DNA of 64,000 bases from Lederbergia graminis (GTDB taxonomy: Bacteria > Bacillota > Bacilli > Bacillales > Bacillaceae_C). Where the stretch lies: positions 62,001 to 126,000 of the forward strand of contig NZ_JBHSMC010000020.1 of NCBI RefSeq assembly GCF_042655485.1. Reading direction: 5' to 3'. This document shows, one piece after another, positions 1 through 8,501 of the stretch. The notes under the pieces are model-generated. The model made no database searches and was not told the origin of the DNA. It saw only the letters and a list, made by a program, of their open reading frames with translations. Both the position numbers and the translations under genes were made by a program. How positions within the stretch are numbered: position 1 is the stretch's first letter; each line of letters begins with the position of its first letter.

Positions 1-75
1 CAAAATATATCTCCCTACTTTCTTTCATTTACAATCTATCTTAAGTTTATTGTACTACATAAACGATATGCCTAG

Positions 76-106
76 AATTGTTTCGGTGCCAGGCACCCGA
101 ACGATT
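76..106. repeat. Imperfect palindromic repeat, copy 1
   Basis: Two 15-base arms around a central A, identical at 12 of 15 positions, with the core CGGTGCCAGGCACC. The same core recurs at 118-150 and, as a perfect palindrome, at 39670-39714. It is intergenic, downstream of the minus-strand replication module. It may act as a hairpin or be a dispersed repeat; no T-run follows it. Confidence 0.7.
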
Positions 107-117
107 TGGAATATTTA

Positions 118-150
118 CAATTGCGCCGGTGCCAGGCACCCAAACAATTG
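118..150. repeat. Imperfect palindromic repeat, copy 2
   Basis: CAATTG ends flank the shared CGGTGCCAGGCACC core, giving an inverted repeat with some mismatches in the arms. It is only about 11 bases from copy 1 and just downstream of the stop of the minus-strand gene ending at 159. Confidence 0.7.
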
Positions 151-158
151 CACCCAAA

Positions 159-605
159 CTACGCAATTGGTCGGAGGCAGTTTTCGAAGTATCGTACGAA
201 GCAAGGAAATTTGTTGAATTCTTTTTTTAGGTCGCGGTAGGTAACCCTACGATTGTCATAAGGGATGTCAAAATCCATGAGAGGCTCTCTGCAGTCCCAT
301 GCTTTCTCTCCCCGCGTCCTCCACAAATACTCTTTCGCTTCTTCTGGACTATTCGCGTAAACGAGGGCCCACTTTCGTTCTGCCACCTGCATTTCATACA
401 TTTTGATCGTACAGAAACGAAGGTAATTCTTATCAATCAAGTGCCTCACCTTTTCTACTGAACTTGCTTCCACTGTACGTAACACGGAAACATCATCATG
501 AAACTGCACTTTACCTTCTTGAATCAAACATAAGAGATAATGGGCCATGACTAATTCTTCAAATTCAATGCATTCCAAATAGAGAGTTTTAATTGTTTTC
601 ATCAT
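159..605 (-). CDS. Hypothetical protein, last gene of a phage-like replication module
   Basis: A 148-residue protein that I do not recognise. It is acidic/aromatic, has no signal peptide or membrane segment, and contains several Tyr/Trp/Arg-rich stretches (for example EYLWRTRGEKAW). The start was chosen at the ATG pair 605/602 because a CAGGGGGA ribosome binding site lies at 611-618; the upstream ATG at 626 has none. The start overlaps the end of the DnaB-like gene by 17 bases, so the two are translationally coupled. Position after a DnaD-like and a DnaB-like gene suggests a phage or mobile-element protein; function unknown. Confidence 0.6.
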   Translation of the reverse strand: MMKTIKTLYLECIEFEELVMAHYLLCLIQEGKVQFHDDVSVLRTVEASSVEKVRHLIDKNYLRFCTIKMYEMQVAERKWALVYANSPEEAKEYLWRTRGEKAWDCREPLMDFDIPYDNRRVTYRDLKKEFNKFPCFVRYFENCLRPIA

Positions 606-1830
606 TAATTCCCCCTGTATATTCATTGTAATTTGTTAAAACGGTACCCGTTGGACCATTGCGATTCTTTGAAATAATCAACTCTAAATGCTTCTGATCA
701 GAATTCTTATCATAGTAAGTCTCACGGTATAGAAAAATAATAATATCTGCATCTTGTTCCACACTGCCTGACTCGCGAATATCAGACATCATTGGACGTT
801 TATTTTGTCTTTGTTCTACTGCCCGATTTAATTGTGCCAGCAACACAACAGGGCAATTCATTTCCTTCGCAAACCTCTTCAAATCCCTCGATATCTCCGT
901 CACTTGCATATGCATATTGCCGTTATAACTCTGTTCCGGTCGTATAAGCGTTAAATAATCGAAAAAAATGATCGGCTTTTTCTCGGGAAATTCATGAATC
1001 AGCTTTCTCGTTTTTGCCCGCATCTCCGCAATCGATTGTCTTGCTCCGTCAAAAATCTGTATATTAGTCTCCGATAGACGTCCGATAACGTCTGGCCATT
1101 CTTCCTTCTGTTCATCACTAAGACTGCGATACGGATTCCGTAACTTCATCCGATTGATCCTTCCTGTTGCGGCAATCATTCTTTGCACTAAGCTTTGATA
1201 AGGCATCTCCAGTGAAAAAATAATCGGCAAATAATCATGCCAGCCTGCTACTTTTGCAAAATGGAGCATGACATCTGTTTTCCCCATCGACGGCCTTGCT
1301 GCAATGACGGTCAGCTCCCCAGCTTGAAAACCATTCGTCATTTGATCTAACCGTTTAATTCCAGTAGGAGTCCCTTTCATCTCATTTCCTTCTTGCCACG
1401 GTCTTTCAAAAACTTCAGCCAAAGCGCTTGAAATCGACAAATGGTCATCGGACTTCGCTTCATCGATTAGATTTAACTTGCTGATGACTTCCTGGATTCC
1501 CCAATCTTCCTCTTTTGCTCGTGTTAAAATATTCCGCTTCTCCCGTTCCTTCCATTGATCCAACAGGAGTTGCTCATGGTCATCAAATTTCTCCGGATTG
1601 GCATAGCTTTGTAAATCGTACAGATAAGAAATACCGCCAAACGGTTCCAAATCTACCGTTGTCGAGAGAGTAATGAGGTCAATACTCCTACCCTTTTCAT
1701 GCAATTTCCGCATTTCCTTGAAAAGTGCTTGATGGCGCGGGTCTTCAAAATGCTCCACCCGAGCAACACTATCCCGAATGTAAAAATTCTCCTTCATCAT
1801 GCAACCAAGAAGTGCCTTTTCAACTGTCAT
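589..1830 (-). CDS. DnaB-like replicative helicase (phage type)
   Basis: A 413-residue hexameric RecA-fold DNA helicase, slightly shorter than chromosomal DnaB/DnaC (about 450). An N-terminal DnaB domain (residues 1-100, EKALLGCMM...) is followed by the helicase core with Walker A ARPSMGKT near residue 174, Walker B IIFFDYL near 287, and the conserved VVLLAQLNR and SGSVEQDADII segments. It starts one base after the stop of the DnaD-like gene and overlaps the next gene, so the three form one transcription unit. The module resembles prophage replication cassettes (DnaD-like loader plus own helicase). It is not the host dnaC, which would not normally sit beside a DnaD-like phage protein. Confidence 0.88.
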   Translation of the reverse strand: MTVEKALLGCMMKENFYIRDSVARVEHFEDPRHQALFKEMRKLHEKGRSIDLITLSTTVDLEPFGGISYLYDLQSYANPEKFDDHEQLLLDQWKEREKRNILTRAKEEDWGIQEVISKLNLIDEAKSDDHLSISSALAEVFERPWQEGNEMKGTPTGIKRLDQMTNGFQAGELTVIAARPSMGKTDVMLHFAKVAGWHDYLPIIFSLEMPYQSLVQRMIAATGRINRMKLRNPYRSLSDEQKEEWPDVIGRLSETNIQIFDGARQSIAEMRAKTRKLIHEFPEKKPIIFFDYLTLIRPEQSYNGNMHMQVTEISRDLKRFAKEMNCPVVLLAQLNRAVEQRQNKRPMMSDIRESGSVEQDADIIIFLYRETYYDKNSDQKHLELIISKNRNGPTGTVLTNYNEYTGGINDENN

Positions 1831-1831
1831 G

Positions 1832-2758
1832 TTAATCTTCTCCTAGTGAAGGATCATGCACATAAATGCCAGGTATATTAGGGCTCATTTCGGGCATTTG
1901 TGGTTGCAGCTTCCGTTGTTCAAACTCTTTTTCAAGCGCGTATACATCCTCCACTGTTTTCACCTGTTCATCACGCCATCGTTTCAAAACCCCGTATGTA
2001 TACCGCCAATTGCGCTTGCCAAAGGTTAACGCTATTTTCATTGCCTCTATCACAAGTTCGTCGCTAAATTCATCTACGCTATGTAAAATTTCCTCTGTGA
2101 TAAATGGAGACAGCATCCCGAAATTCTGTTGGTAAAAATTAATCGCATTTTGCTGCCCACAACCACCACCACTTCCGTGGTGTTCTTCTTGTTTATATTC
2201 TTTTTCTTGTTGTTGTTCTTGTTCTTTTTCTTCTTCTTTTTCTTTTTCTTCTTCTTGCCCACGTATCGTTAACGTATCGTCAAACCCCGCATGAATACTG
2301 ACTTTTTCATTTTCAGAATCAGATTCAACAGTTGGATTTATGAAAGACTCATAAATTGCTCGAATTCTTTTATTTTCCACACGTTCCCCTACATAACGAA
2401 TAAGCTCCACATCTTTTACAGACGTGAGCTCACTTTTCACGCAATCTTCCATCGGTTTTCCACCACGACCAAAATTGAACTTCCCCCAATTCTTAATCGC
2501 GATTTCCCTCGTATCCGCATTATATTTCACAAGCTTATGCTTCTCTATCAATCTCTCGAGAATACTTTGAATCGCCTCCTGCGTATACCCAGTATCAAAA
2601 GACATCTGCTTTCTCGTAATGGTATAAATGCCAATTTGCTTCGTATTACTATTTGTCAACAAATAAAGAAACACATACCGATCCTCCGGAGTCATCTCCT
2701 CCACTACCTTCGGATCATCCCAAAACTGCGTATGCACCATGCGAAACTTTGCCATCAT
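1832..2758 (-). CDS. DnaD-like primosome/replication initiation protein
   Basis: A 308-residue protein. The N-terminal winged-helix region (residues 1-110, MVHTQFWDDPKVVEEMTPED and following) is typical of phage DnaD-type replication proteins. The C-terminal DnaD domain (about 215-290, NAINFYQQNFG... and WRYTYGVLKRW) carries the YxxxNxG-like motif. Between them is a low-complexity linker (about 170-205) of Glu, Lys and Gln followed by His/Gly. It would bind DNA and recruit or load the adjacent DnaB-like helicase. The ribosome binding site AAGGAG lies at 2763-2768, serving the paired ATGs at 2758/2755. First gene of the minus-strand replication operon. Confidence 0.85.
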   Translation of the reverse strand: MMAKFRMVHTQFWDDPKVVEEMTPEDRYVFLYLLTNSNTKQIGIYTITRKQMSFDTGYTQEAIQSILERLIEKHKLVKYNADTREIAIKNWGKFNFGRGGKPMEDCVKSELTSVKDVELIRYVGERVENKRIRAIYESFINPTVESDSENEKVSIHAGFDDTLTIRGQEEEKEKEEEKEQEQQQEKEYKQEEHHGSGGGCGQQNAINFYQQNFGMLSPFITEEILHSVDEFSDELVIEAMKIALTFGKRNWRYTYGVLKRWRDEQVKTVEDVYALEKEFEQRKLQPQMPEMSPNIPGIYVHDPSLGED

Positions 2759-2860
2759 TATTCTCCTTATCTATCAGAATTTATTATGTACTCAATTTAT
2801 AAATAGAAAGATCGACGGCATTTGGACACCCTTTTTTAAAAAAAATTCTTAAAAGTGAAA

Positions 2861-2906
2861 AAAGAGCGTTCCTTTGTCGAAAAATCGACTATAGGAAATG
2901 CTCTTT
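2861..2906 (-). terminator. Intrinsic terminator reading leftward
   Basis: A hairpin with arms AAAGAGC/GCTCTTT, TTCCT/AGGAA and GTCGA/TCGAC, followed on the minus strand by a run of six T. No intact minus-strand gene lies just upstream of it (comK to the right is plus-strand), so it looks orphaned, as if the gene it served has been lost or replaced. Confidence 0.75.
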
Positions 2907-3119
2907 AAACTTCTCTAGAATTAAATTAATACACTTTTCTAAATATTTGTTGATTTATTATATTAATTATGCGATAATTTCCATAGGTAATTTTACCCAC
3001 AACTTTATATCTTATGATTTTTTTACATAAGGGTGGTGAGTTATTTTCTCTATTAAAAGGCACTTCAAAATGGGAAATGAATTTATCAATATATAGTTTA
3101 ATAGAAAGGAGATTATGAT

Positions 3120-3701
3120 TTGTCTAAAGTTTTTAACAATTATATTATTTCCACTAAAACCATGTTACTACTACCTCATTTTGATAACTACGGACAACTA
3201 AATACAATAGTAGGAGAAAAAAATGATTCTTTAATAGTAATGAAAAAGCCAAGAGAAGTTATTGAGGATAGTTTACTTTACTATGGCAGAGGTGATTTAA
3301 AAGCTGCGACGTTAGTATCTAGATCAATATTAGGTAATATAGATATGCCACCCATAACAGTTAACGATAGATTTGGACTTTATTGGTTACCTACAAAATC
3401 CCCTACGAATGATGCAGAATGTATCTGGATATCACTTCACCACATTCTTTCTACTGATGCAGTTACTCCAAAGAAAACAAAAATTACTTTCCAAAATCAA
3501 AATTCAATTACAATTCAAAAGAGTTTAAAAGCAACAAAAACTAAAGTTCAACAGGCAAGTGATCTAAAAAGATTAGTAGAAATGCGTATGTATGAAAACA
3601 CACCACCAAACTATAATAATAACTCTTCCATTACAAAAGAACATAAATCTCGTTATTATCACTATATTATTAATAAGAGTGGTACAGCCTCTATATATTA
3701 A
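3120..3701 (+). CDS. comK: ComK-family competence transcription factor
   Basis: 193 residues, matching the length of Bacillus ComK (192). Recognised from the conserved centre: PPITVNDRFGLYWLPTKSP followed by ECIWISLHHI, equivalent to the PPIMVD...FPT...CGWIS segment of ComK. ComK binds A/T-rich boxes and activates late competence genes. Start TTG at 3120 with AAAGGAG at 3105-3111. Transcribed alone, with hairpins on both sides. Some Bacillus species carry two comK genes, so this may be a second copy; the C-terminal third is more diverged than the rest. comK is a known prophage integration site in Listeria, and a phage-like replication module lies directly upstream here. Confidence 0.8.
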   Translation: MSKVFNNYIISTKTMLLLPHFDNYGQLNTIVGEKNDSLIVMKKPREVIEDSLLYYGRGDLKAATLVSRSILGNIDMPPITVNDRFGLYWLPTKSPTNDAECIWISLHHILSTDAVTPKKTKITFQNQNSITIQKSLKATKTKVQQASDLKRLVEMRMYENTPPNYNNNSSITKEHKSRYYHYIINKSGTASIY

Positions 3702-3809
3702 GTTATCTAGTTCAACTATCATCCCACCAAGTATCCCTTTTTCAATCGAATGACATCCAACAGCTTCAGATTATAAATTAGAGTTTTAACAGAATTCAAG
3801 TTTAAAATT

Positions 3810-3848
3810 AAGTGCAAAACCTAATGAATACTGAGAGGTTTTGCACTT
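3810..3848. terminator. Bidirectional terminator between comK and the restriction operon
   Basis: A perfect 13-base-pair stem (AAGTGCAAAACCT / AGGTTTTGCACTT) with a 13-base loop, between convergent comK (plus) and the LlaJI-like gene (minus). The flanking T-runs are modest in both directions. Confidence 0.75.
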
Positions 3849-3923
3849 ATAACATTGAATTTGTTTTTTACACTTATTTCTATCCTTCTACTTAAATAGA
3901 TCATTTTTTGCATCTACAACTTA

Positions 3924-5243
3924 TTAATTTCTGATTTGGTAATTATAATTAAATAATTCCTTGCCAATATAACATTTCATCGCATAAAAAGTGTTAACTT
4001 TATATGCTTTAATATCGTTAAAGTCATCGTTATTTTCAATATTGACCTTTCCAATATATTTAATAGGAGATTTATCTCCTGATGGGAAAAGAAAAATATT
4101 CTCTACTCTTTCGATCTTTTTTAATTTCTTTTCTAAATTTTTATCTTGAATCTTAAAATGTGGAGATTTAATATTACTAAAAATAGTATGTGCATAGAAT
4201 AATTGTTTCACCACATCTTGCCAACCCGGTAAATTAAGATCCACATTATAATACTTTGCATCATATATGTACATTACTCGTTCTTTTAAAATTATAATAT
4301 CTGGCCTTTGTGATTGAGTTACAGCTTTACTCTTAATTTCCCACTTTAATTTTGGAACTATTTGTTTCAATTCACTATACTGGCTATTAAAATTCTTACT
4401 ACAGATTAATTCCCAAACATTTTGGAAGTAAGGTGTTACTAAAGTTTCTATTCTCTCTTCATTTTGTTTCTGGTCAACACCTACTAAGAAATCTCTTATT
4501 AAATTGATTACTATTACTTCTCGTTCTACATATGTGCTATTTAATTCCATTGTTAGAAAGTTTATAGCATTACTTACATCAATATTTAAATCGTTTACAT
4601 CTAATATATGATTATCTTTATCGAAACCAAAAAGCCAACCAAATTTCTCTATGCTCATGTAAACGCAATATTTCTGTAACTTTATTAACTGGTTTTGTGA
4701 GTCAACTGTAGTTTTTCTAGATATTATTTCAGTATATATAACTGAATTTCCCGAAAATAGTGGCTGTCTCTTAGCAATAGTTGTCCCCCAATCTATATTG
4801 CCAGAAAAACTCAAAGTCTTATTTTTTATCTCTTTTATTAAGAGGCCATTATTAACAAAATCTTGAATTAAACGATAAGCTATAAAGAGACTTCCTTGAT
4901 ATTCACCTCTTGCCCCGCCTAGTAAGTCCATCTCCCAAGTGTCTACGTTTGCTTCATTTTTATATTTTAACAAAGTTTGAAACAATACTTGTATATGCTC
5001 CTGTATATTTATACGATTATCGTCTTCTAATTTATAACTCTTAGGAAAAATGATTATAATTATATCCTTATAAATAACAAAGCCAGTAGCATTGAACTTT
5101 ATTTTGTTATACTTTATGGTACATATCCTTTTGTAAGCCAATTTTTTAACTAGTTCTTCTGGTAAGTCAACTTCATATTCAACTTGTTCTATTAGTGTTT
5201 TATAGATTGTTTTTTTATTCACTAAACTATCCCACCATTGCAA
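3924..5243 (-). CDS. LlaJI/McrC-type restriction endonuclease subunit
   Basis: 439 residues. The nuclease core near residues 313-345 (RPDIIILKERVMYIYDAKYY, then a long helix) is a PD-(D/E)XK site with D315 and D329-A-K as likely catalytic residues. The preceding YFQNVWELICSKNF segment resembles the LlaJI R2 family, the nuclease partner of an McrB-like GTPase. It lies 9 bases downstream of that GTPase gene in one operon. The expected role is cleavage of unmodified target DNA after NTP-driven translocation. The TTG start at 5243 has no clear ribosome binding site; a GTG at 5222 is an alternative. McrC proper (methyl-dependent) cannot be fully excluded, but the nearby m5C methyltransferase favours LlaJI-type restriction. 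Confidence 0.78.
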   Translation of the reverse strand: MQWWDSLVNKKTIYKTLIEQVEYEVDLPEELVKKLAYKRICTIKYNKIKFNATGFVIYKDIIIIIFPKSYKLEDDNRINIQEHIQVLFQTLLKYKNEANVDTWEMDLLGGARGEYQGSLFIAYRLIQDFVNNGLLIKEIKNKTLSFSGNIDWGTTIAKRQPLFSGNSVIYTEIISRKTTVDSQNQLIKLQKYCVYMSIEKFGWLFGFDKDNHILDVNDLNIDVSNAINFLTMELNSTYVEREVIVINLIRDFLVGVDQKQNEERIETLVTPYFQNVWELICSKNFNSQYSELKQIVPKLKWEIKSKAVTQSQRPDIIILKERVMYIYDAKYYNVDLNLPGWQDVVKQLFYAHTIFSNIKSPHFKIQDKNLEKKLKKIERVENIFLFPSGDKSPIKYIGKVNIENNDDFNDIKAYKVNTFYAMKCYIGKELFNYNYQIRN

Positions 5244-5252
5244 ACAGAGTAA

Positions 5253-6875
5253 TTAATCCGCATTTTCGTCATCAATACCATCTTCGTTTTGTTCTTCTCG
5301 TTCTTCCAATTCCTGCTCTTTTTCAATTATATCAAAAATTAGAGTTTTAATATTCATTACATCATTACCATTAACAAAACTCGTCACAAGTTCGGAATAA
5401 GTTCTTATTTCTTTATCAAAAAACTCTGGTCTTTTGTACCTCACAACATCATCCCAAAGATATATCAGTAATTTAGAAGCAAAACTACTATTATCATTTA
5501 TTTCTTCGGTATTAATAAAGTAAGGTCCAATTAATCGATCCTCACTTATTCCTAAATCTTTTAGTTTTCTATTTATAGCACTGAGCAACAATCTCCATTC
5601 AAATGATTCACCGGCATAATTCACTTTTACATTTTCATGGACGAAACCTTTTTCTTTAATTGGTAAGTATTTAAACTTCCAACGTCTCTTAAAAGCTGAA
5701 TCTAAAACAAATACACCTTGATCTGCACTATTCATTGTTGCAACTATACTCATATTATTAGGGATATATAGACCATTTTTAAAGTGTTGACGAGTTTCAT
5801 CAATTGACATTAGATAGTTATTTAAATCTGTATTAGGCCGAATTTTATACTGACTGAACCCATCTGATCTCCTATCTAACAATTGAAAAATATCACCAAA
5901 AACAGCAGGGGCATTTGCTCGATTTATTTCTTCAATCAATAATGTGTGATTTATATCTGGATTCTGAATTGCCTTAACTAACACATTTATGAATGGCCCT
6001 GGAATATATTGATAATCGATTATTGGTTCACCAATTTCAAATCTTTCACCATTCAATCTATTTATTGTAGTTTCAGTACTTTTATATAAAGGTGTTGGTT
6101 TATAACTTCCCACAAAATCGAAATATGAATACTCCGTATGAAATACTACCCTAGTAATATTTGTAAAGTTATCTTCTAAATATCTACTTTTCCCAGTACC
6201 TGGTGCTCCATAGACTATCAGGTTTTCAGATGGTTTATTATTGGTTCTTCTTAACTCTAATTCTTGTAGGTGAAGAGCACTTCTCATTAACTCACTATCT
6301 GAAGCAAGATAATAAACAATTTCAGCAACATATCCTTGGCTTACATTGACTAGTCCAAGTAAATGTAAAGTAGGTGAAACATAATAATCATGTCTGTCTA
6401 TTGTTTTACTTCCATACCACCATGCATAATCAGTTATAAACCTAAATAAAAATTCAGCACTTTGAATATCATCATCAAAATAGTTTAGAACGGCTTCTTT
6501 AATTTCAATTGATATATCATCAGTTTCCTTCCCTTTATAGCTTTTAATTTTTTCAAAGAATTTATTTCTCGTCATTCCATCTACTTGGGATTCACTTAAA
6601 TTATTCAAAATTTGTCGATACTTTATGAGTTCAGCTGCAAATTCAACAACAAATGTGGCAATGTAAAACCATTGATTTGGGCAAAATATTTTATTATTCG
6701 AACTAGTAGTTATTTCAGCTGAATATTCAAGGTACTGTATTTCATTACCTTTTGCCTCCAGTAAAATTTCAAATCTCTCCTTAAACTCTCGATTCAATTT
6801 AAAATCTTCATTAACGAAACTTTTATTATAATGTCCTTTAGAAGCATTAGCTAACTCATTTAAATTCCTAAGCAC
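5253..6875 (-). CDS. McrB/LlaJI R1-like AAA+ GTPase
   Basis: 540 residues. The N-terminal 200 residues are a variable DNA-recognition region; an McrB-type AAA+ motor follows. Visible motifs are Walker A GAPGTGKS near residue 222, the Walker B block LLIEEINRANAPAVFGD near 308, and the McrB GTP signature ATMNSADQG near 378. The acidic C-terminus (EEREEQNEDG...) is disordered. Start GTG at 6875 with GGAGGAG seven bases upstream. First gene of the two-gene restriction operon; it drives translocation for the downstream nuclease. It is divergent from the plus-strand pair at 7.0-8.5 kb, with a 170-base shared promoter region. Confidence 0.88.
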   Translation of the reverse strand: MLRNLNELANASKGHYNKSFVNEDFKLNREFKERFEILLEAKGNEIQYLEYSAEITTSSNNKIFCPNQWFYIATFVVEFAAELIKYRQILNNLSESQVDGMTRNKFFEKIKSYKGKETDDISIEIKEAVLNYFDDDIQSAEFLFRFITDYAWWYGSKTIDRHDYYVSPTLHLLGLVNVSQGYVAEIVYYLASDSELMRSALHLQELELRRTNNKPSENLIVYGAPGTGKSRYLEDNFTNITRVVFHTEYSYFDFVGSYKPTPLYKSTETTINRLNGERFEIGEPIIDYQYIPGPFINVLVKAIQNPDINHTLLIEEINRANAPAVFGDIFQLLDRRSDGFSQYKIRPNTDLNNYLMSIDETRQHFKNGLYIPNNMSIVATMNSADQGVFVLDSAFKRRWKFKYLPIKEKGFVHENVKVNYAGESFEWRLLLSAINRKLKDLGISEDRLIGPYFINTEEINDNSSFASKLLIYLWDDVVRYKRPEFFDKEIRTYSELVTSFVNGNDVMNIKTLIFDIIEKEQELEEREEQNEDGIDDENAD

Positions 6876-7059
6876 AACAGTTCTCCTCCAATATTCATGT
6901 TTATTCTTATTATAGCTTTTGATACAAGTTTTTCCATAACATGTGGATTTATTAGGTTTACTTCGTAGAATTAGAATACCATTATCTTTTATTTATATAG
7001 ATATTCAGCTATACTTTAACAAGATATACTCTTATTATGCATAATGTGTGGTGAACCAA

Positions 7060-7365
7060 ATGGAGATTGCTGTAATATATCTTCGACAAAAAGAAAATGA
7101 AAGTGTAGAAAATTTTCTAATTAGTTCTGATAAATTTATTTTAAGTCTGAAGAAAAAATACATAGTTATTACGATTATTGCAGATTATTACAACGAAAAT
7201 GGTCAACTATATAATTTTATTAATTCTACAAAAAAGAATCTAGATGTCCTTATCCTTGACCATTTATTAAATGATGAATTTGATATAAGGCTTATAAAAG
7301 AAGTAGCTCGAATGGAAAATTTCCGTGTGGATTTTATAAAACGTAATACTGATAATACTATATAA
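7060..7365 (+). CDS. Small protein resembling a serine-recombinase N-terminal domain without the catalytic serine
   Basis: About 101 residues from ATG 7060 (a GTG at 7048 is also possible; neither has a good ribosome binding site). The order of elements follows the resolvase N-terminal fold: IAVIYLR, then a helix, then VITIIADYY, LDVLILDHLL and a helix ending in FRVDFIK. The position of the catalytic serine (RxS after the first strand) reads RQK, so recombinase activity is not expected, and the DNA-binding C-terminal part is absent. It lies 25 bases before the nuclease gene and inside the restriction locus. A regulator or a decayed recombinase are both possible; family assignment is tentative. 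Confidence 0.45.
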   Translation: MEIAVIYLRQKENESVENFLISSDKFILSLKKKYIVITIIADYYNENGQLYNFINSTKKNLDVLILDHLLNDEFDIRLIKEVARMENFRVDFIKRNTDNTI

Positions 7366-7390
7366 GATTTTTTATAAGGGGAATTATATT

Positions 7391-8455
7391 ATGATGATCG
7401 ATTTTAATAACAACTATCAAATTAAAAAATTTTTAAAACGCGACAAACATAAGCTATTGGAAGGCATGGTTGTTGAAGAGTTATTTAATCGGGATATAAT
7501 CCAAAAACAAAAATGGGAAAATTGGTTTAGCAAAGGCTGGTGGGCAATTCAGGATCCTTTAGCTCGATTGCCATACTTACTATTTCATGTTTCCGAAAAT
7601 TCCCCTACTGAATCTGACCTAGAGATTTATAGGTTGTTAATAGAAAAGAAATTTATCATTATACATGTAAAATTGATTAATAATAATCTGTTTTTCTTAG
7701 AAATAAATAATCAAATATTAAATTCTGGCATTAGAGATAATAATTATATCCATGAATATGTATTTTTAGCAAGCTATCGTTTGATAAAAAATAGAAAAGT
7801 ACACTTAGCTGAAAAAGAATATAGAAATAGTTTACTACAAGATAGAACAATCATGTTTTTTGAACAAACTACTGTACTAAAGGAAGTGGCCTTACAAAGA
7901 TATTTCGCAAACTATTTCTTAACAGTGAACTTTACTGGATATCCTATTAATCTAGATGGATTTATTATCTTTTCTGACTACGGGTTATCTGTATTAGAAG
8001 TGAAATTTAAATATCCTGATAGTAATAATAATTATGGTATAAATAAAGGACAGGCACAATTGTTTACATGGTTCCTAGAAAATAATATCAATATTGCTCA
8101 TTACATTGCGCAAAATCCAAGTGGTAGTAAAGAGATTGGCATATTTGAAGTTCTTGCCTCGCAAGAATTAAAATCAAATTTTTGTTGGGAATATCATATT
8201 CTAAATATAGAAGAATTAAATAAAGAAGATTCAACAGCACCTAAGGAAACTAGTATTGGAGGAAATAAAAAAGTTAGATTTAAATCTATCCCTGCAAATA
8301 AATTTATCAAATTAGATCAGTTTCCAGTTTCATATGATTTAGATTTAGCTGAGCTTCCAAAGAAAACTTGCCCTATCTGTGACTCAGATTTAGTAGCAAG
8401 GAATGGGAAATATGGCTATTTTATGGGTTGTACAAATTATAAGAATCATCAATAA
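7391..8455 (+). CDS. PD-(D/E)XK nuclease-like protein with C-terminal zinc ribbon
   Basis: 354 residues. The segment near residues 180-205 (PINLDGFIIFSDYG, then LSVLEVKFK) fits a PD-(D/E)XK core (D..EVK), reminiscent of NERD and other defence nucleases. Residues 327-350 form a topoisomerase-type zinc ribbon: CPxC, then GCTNYKNH supplying Cys and probably His. The N-terminal 150 residues are unassigned. Ribosome binding site AAGGGG before ATG 7391. It is enclosed between the LlaJI-like restriction genes and their methyltransferase, which suggests an accessory nuclease or a separate single-gene defence. The exact substrate cannot be told from sequence. Confidence 0.6.
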   Translation: MMIDFNNNYQIKKFLKRDKHKLLEGMVVEELFNRDIIQKQKWENWFSKGWWAIQDPLARLPYLLFHVSENSPTESDLEIYRLLIEKKFIIIHVKLINNNLFFLEINNQILNSGIRDNNYIHEYVFLASYRLIKNRKVHLAEKEYRNSLLQDRTIMFFEQTTVLKEVALQRYFANYFLTVNFTGYPINLDGFIIFSDYGLSVLEVKFKYPDSNNNYGINKGQAQLFTWFLENNINIAHYIAQNPSGSKEIGIFEVLASQELKSNFCWEYHILNIEELNKEDSTAPKETSIGGNKKVRFKSIPANKFIKLDQFPVSYDLDLAELPKKTCPICDSDLVARNGKYGYFMGCTNYKNHQ

Positions 8456-8472
8456 TTCATTAATACAACACT

Positions 8473-8501
8473 AAAAGGACGCTTTTAAAGCGTCCTTTTT
8501 T
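8473..8501. terminator. Bidirectional terminator
   Basis: A 12-base-pair stem AAAGGACGCTTT/AAAGCGTCCTTT followed by seven T, between the convergent nuclease gene (plus) and methyltransferase gene (minus). The methyltransferase stop codon abuts it. Confidence 0.92.

Noticed and set aside
2074..2262. Minus-strand frame giving a Lys/Asn-rich protein
   Set aside because: It is an out-of-frame reading of the purine-rich linker of the DnaD-like gene, with no ribosome binding site.
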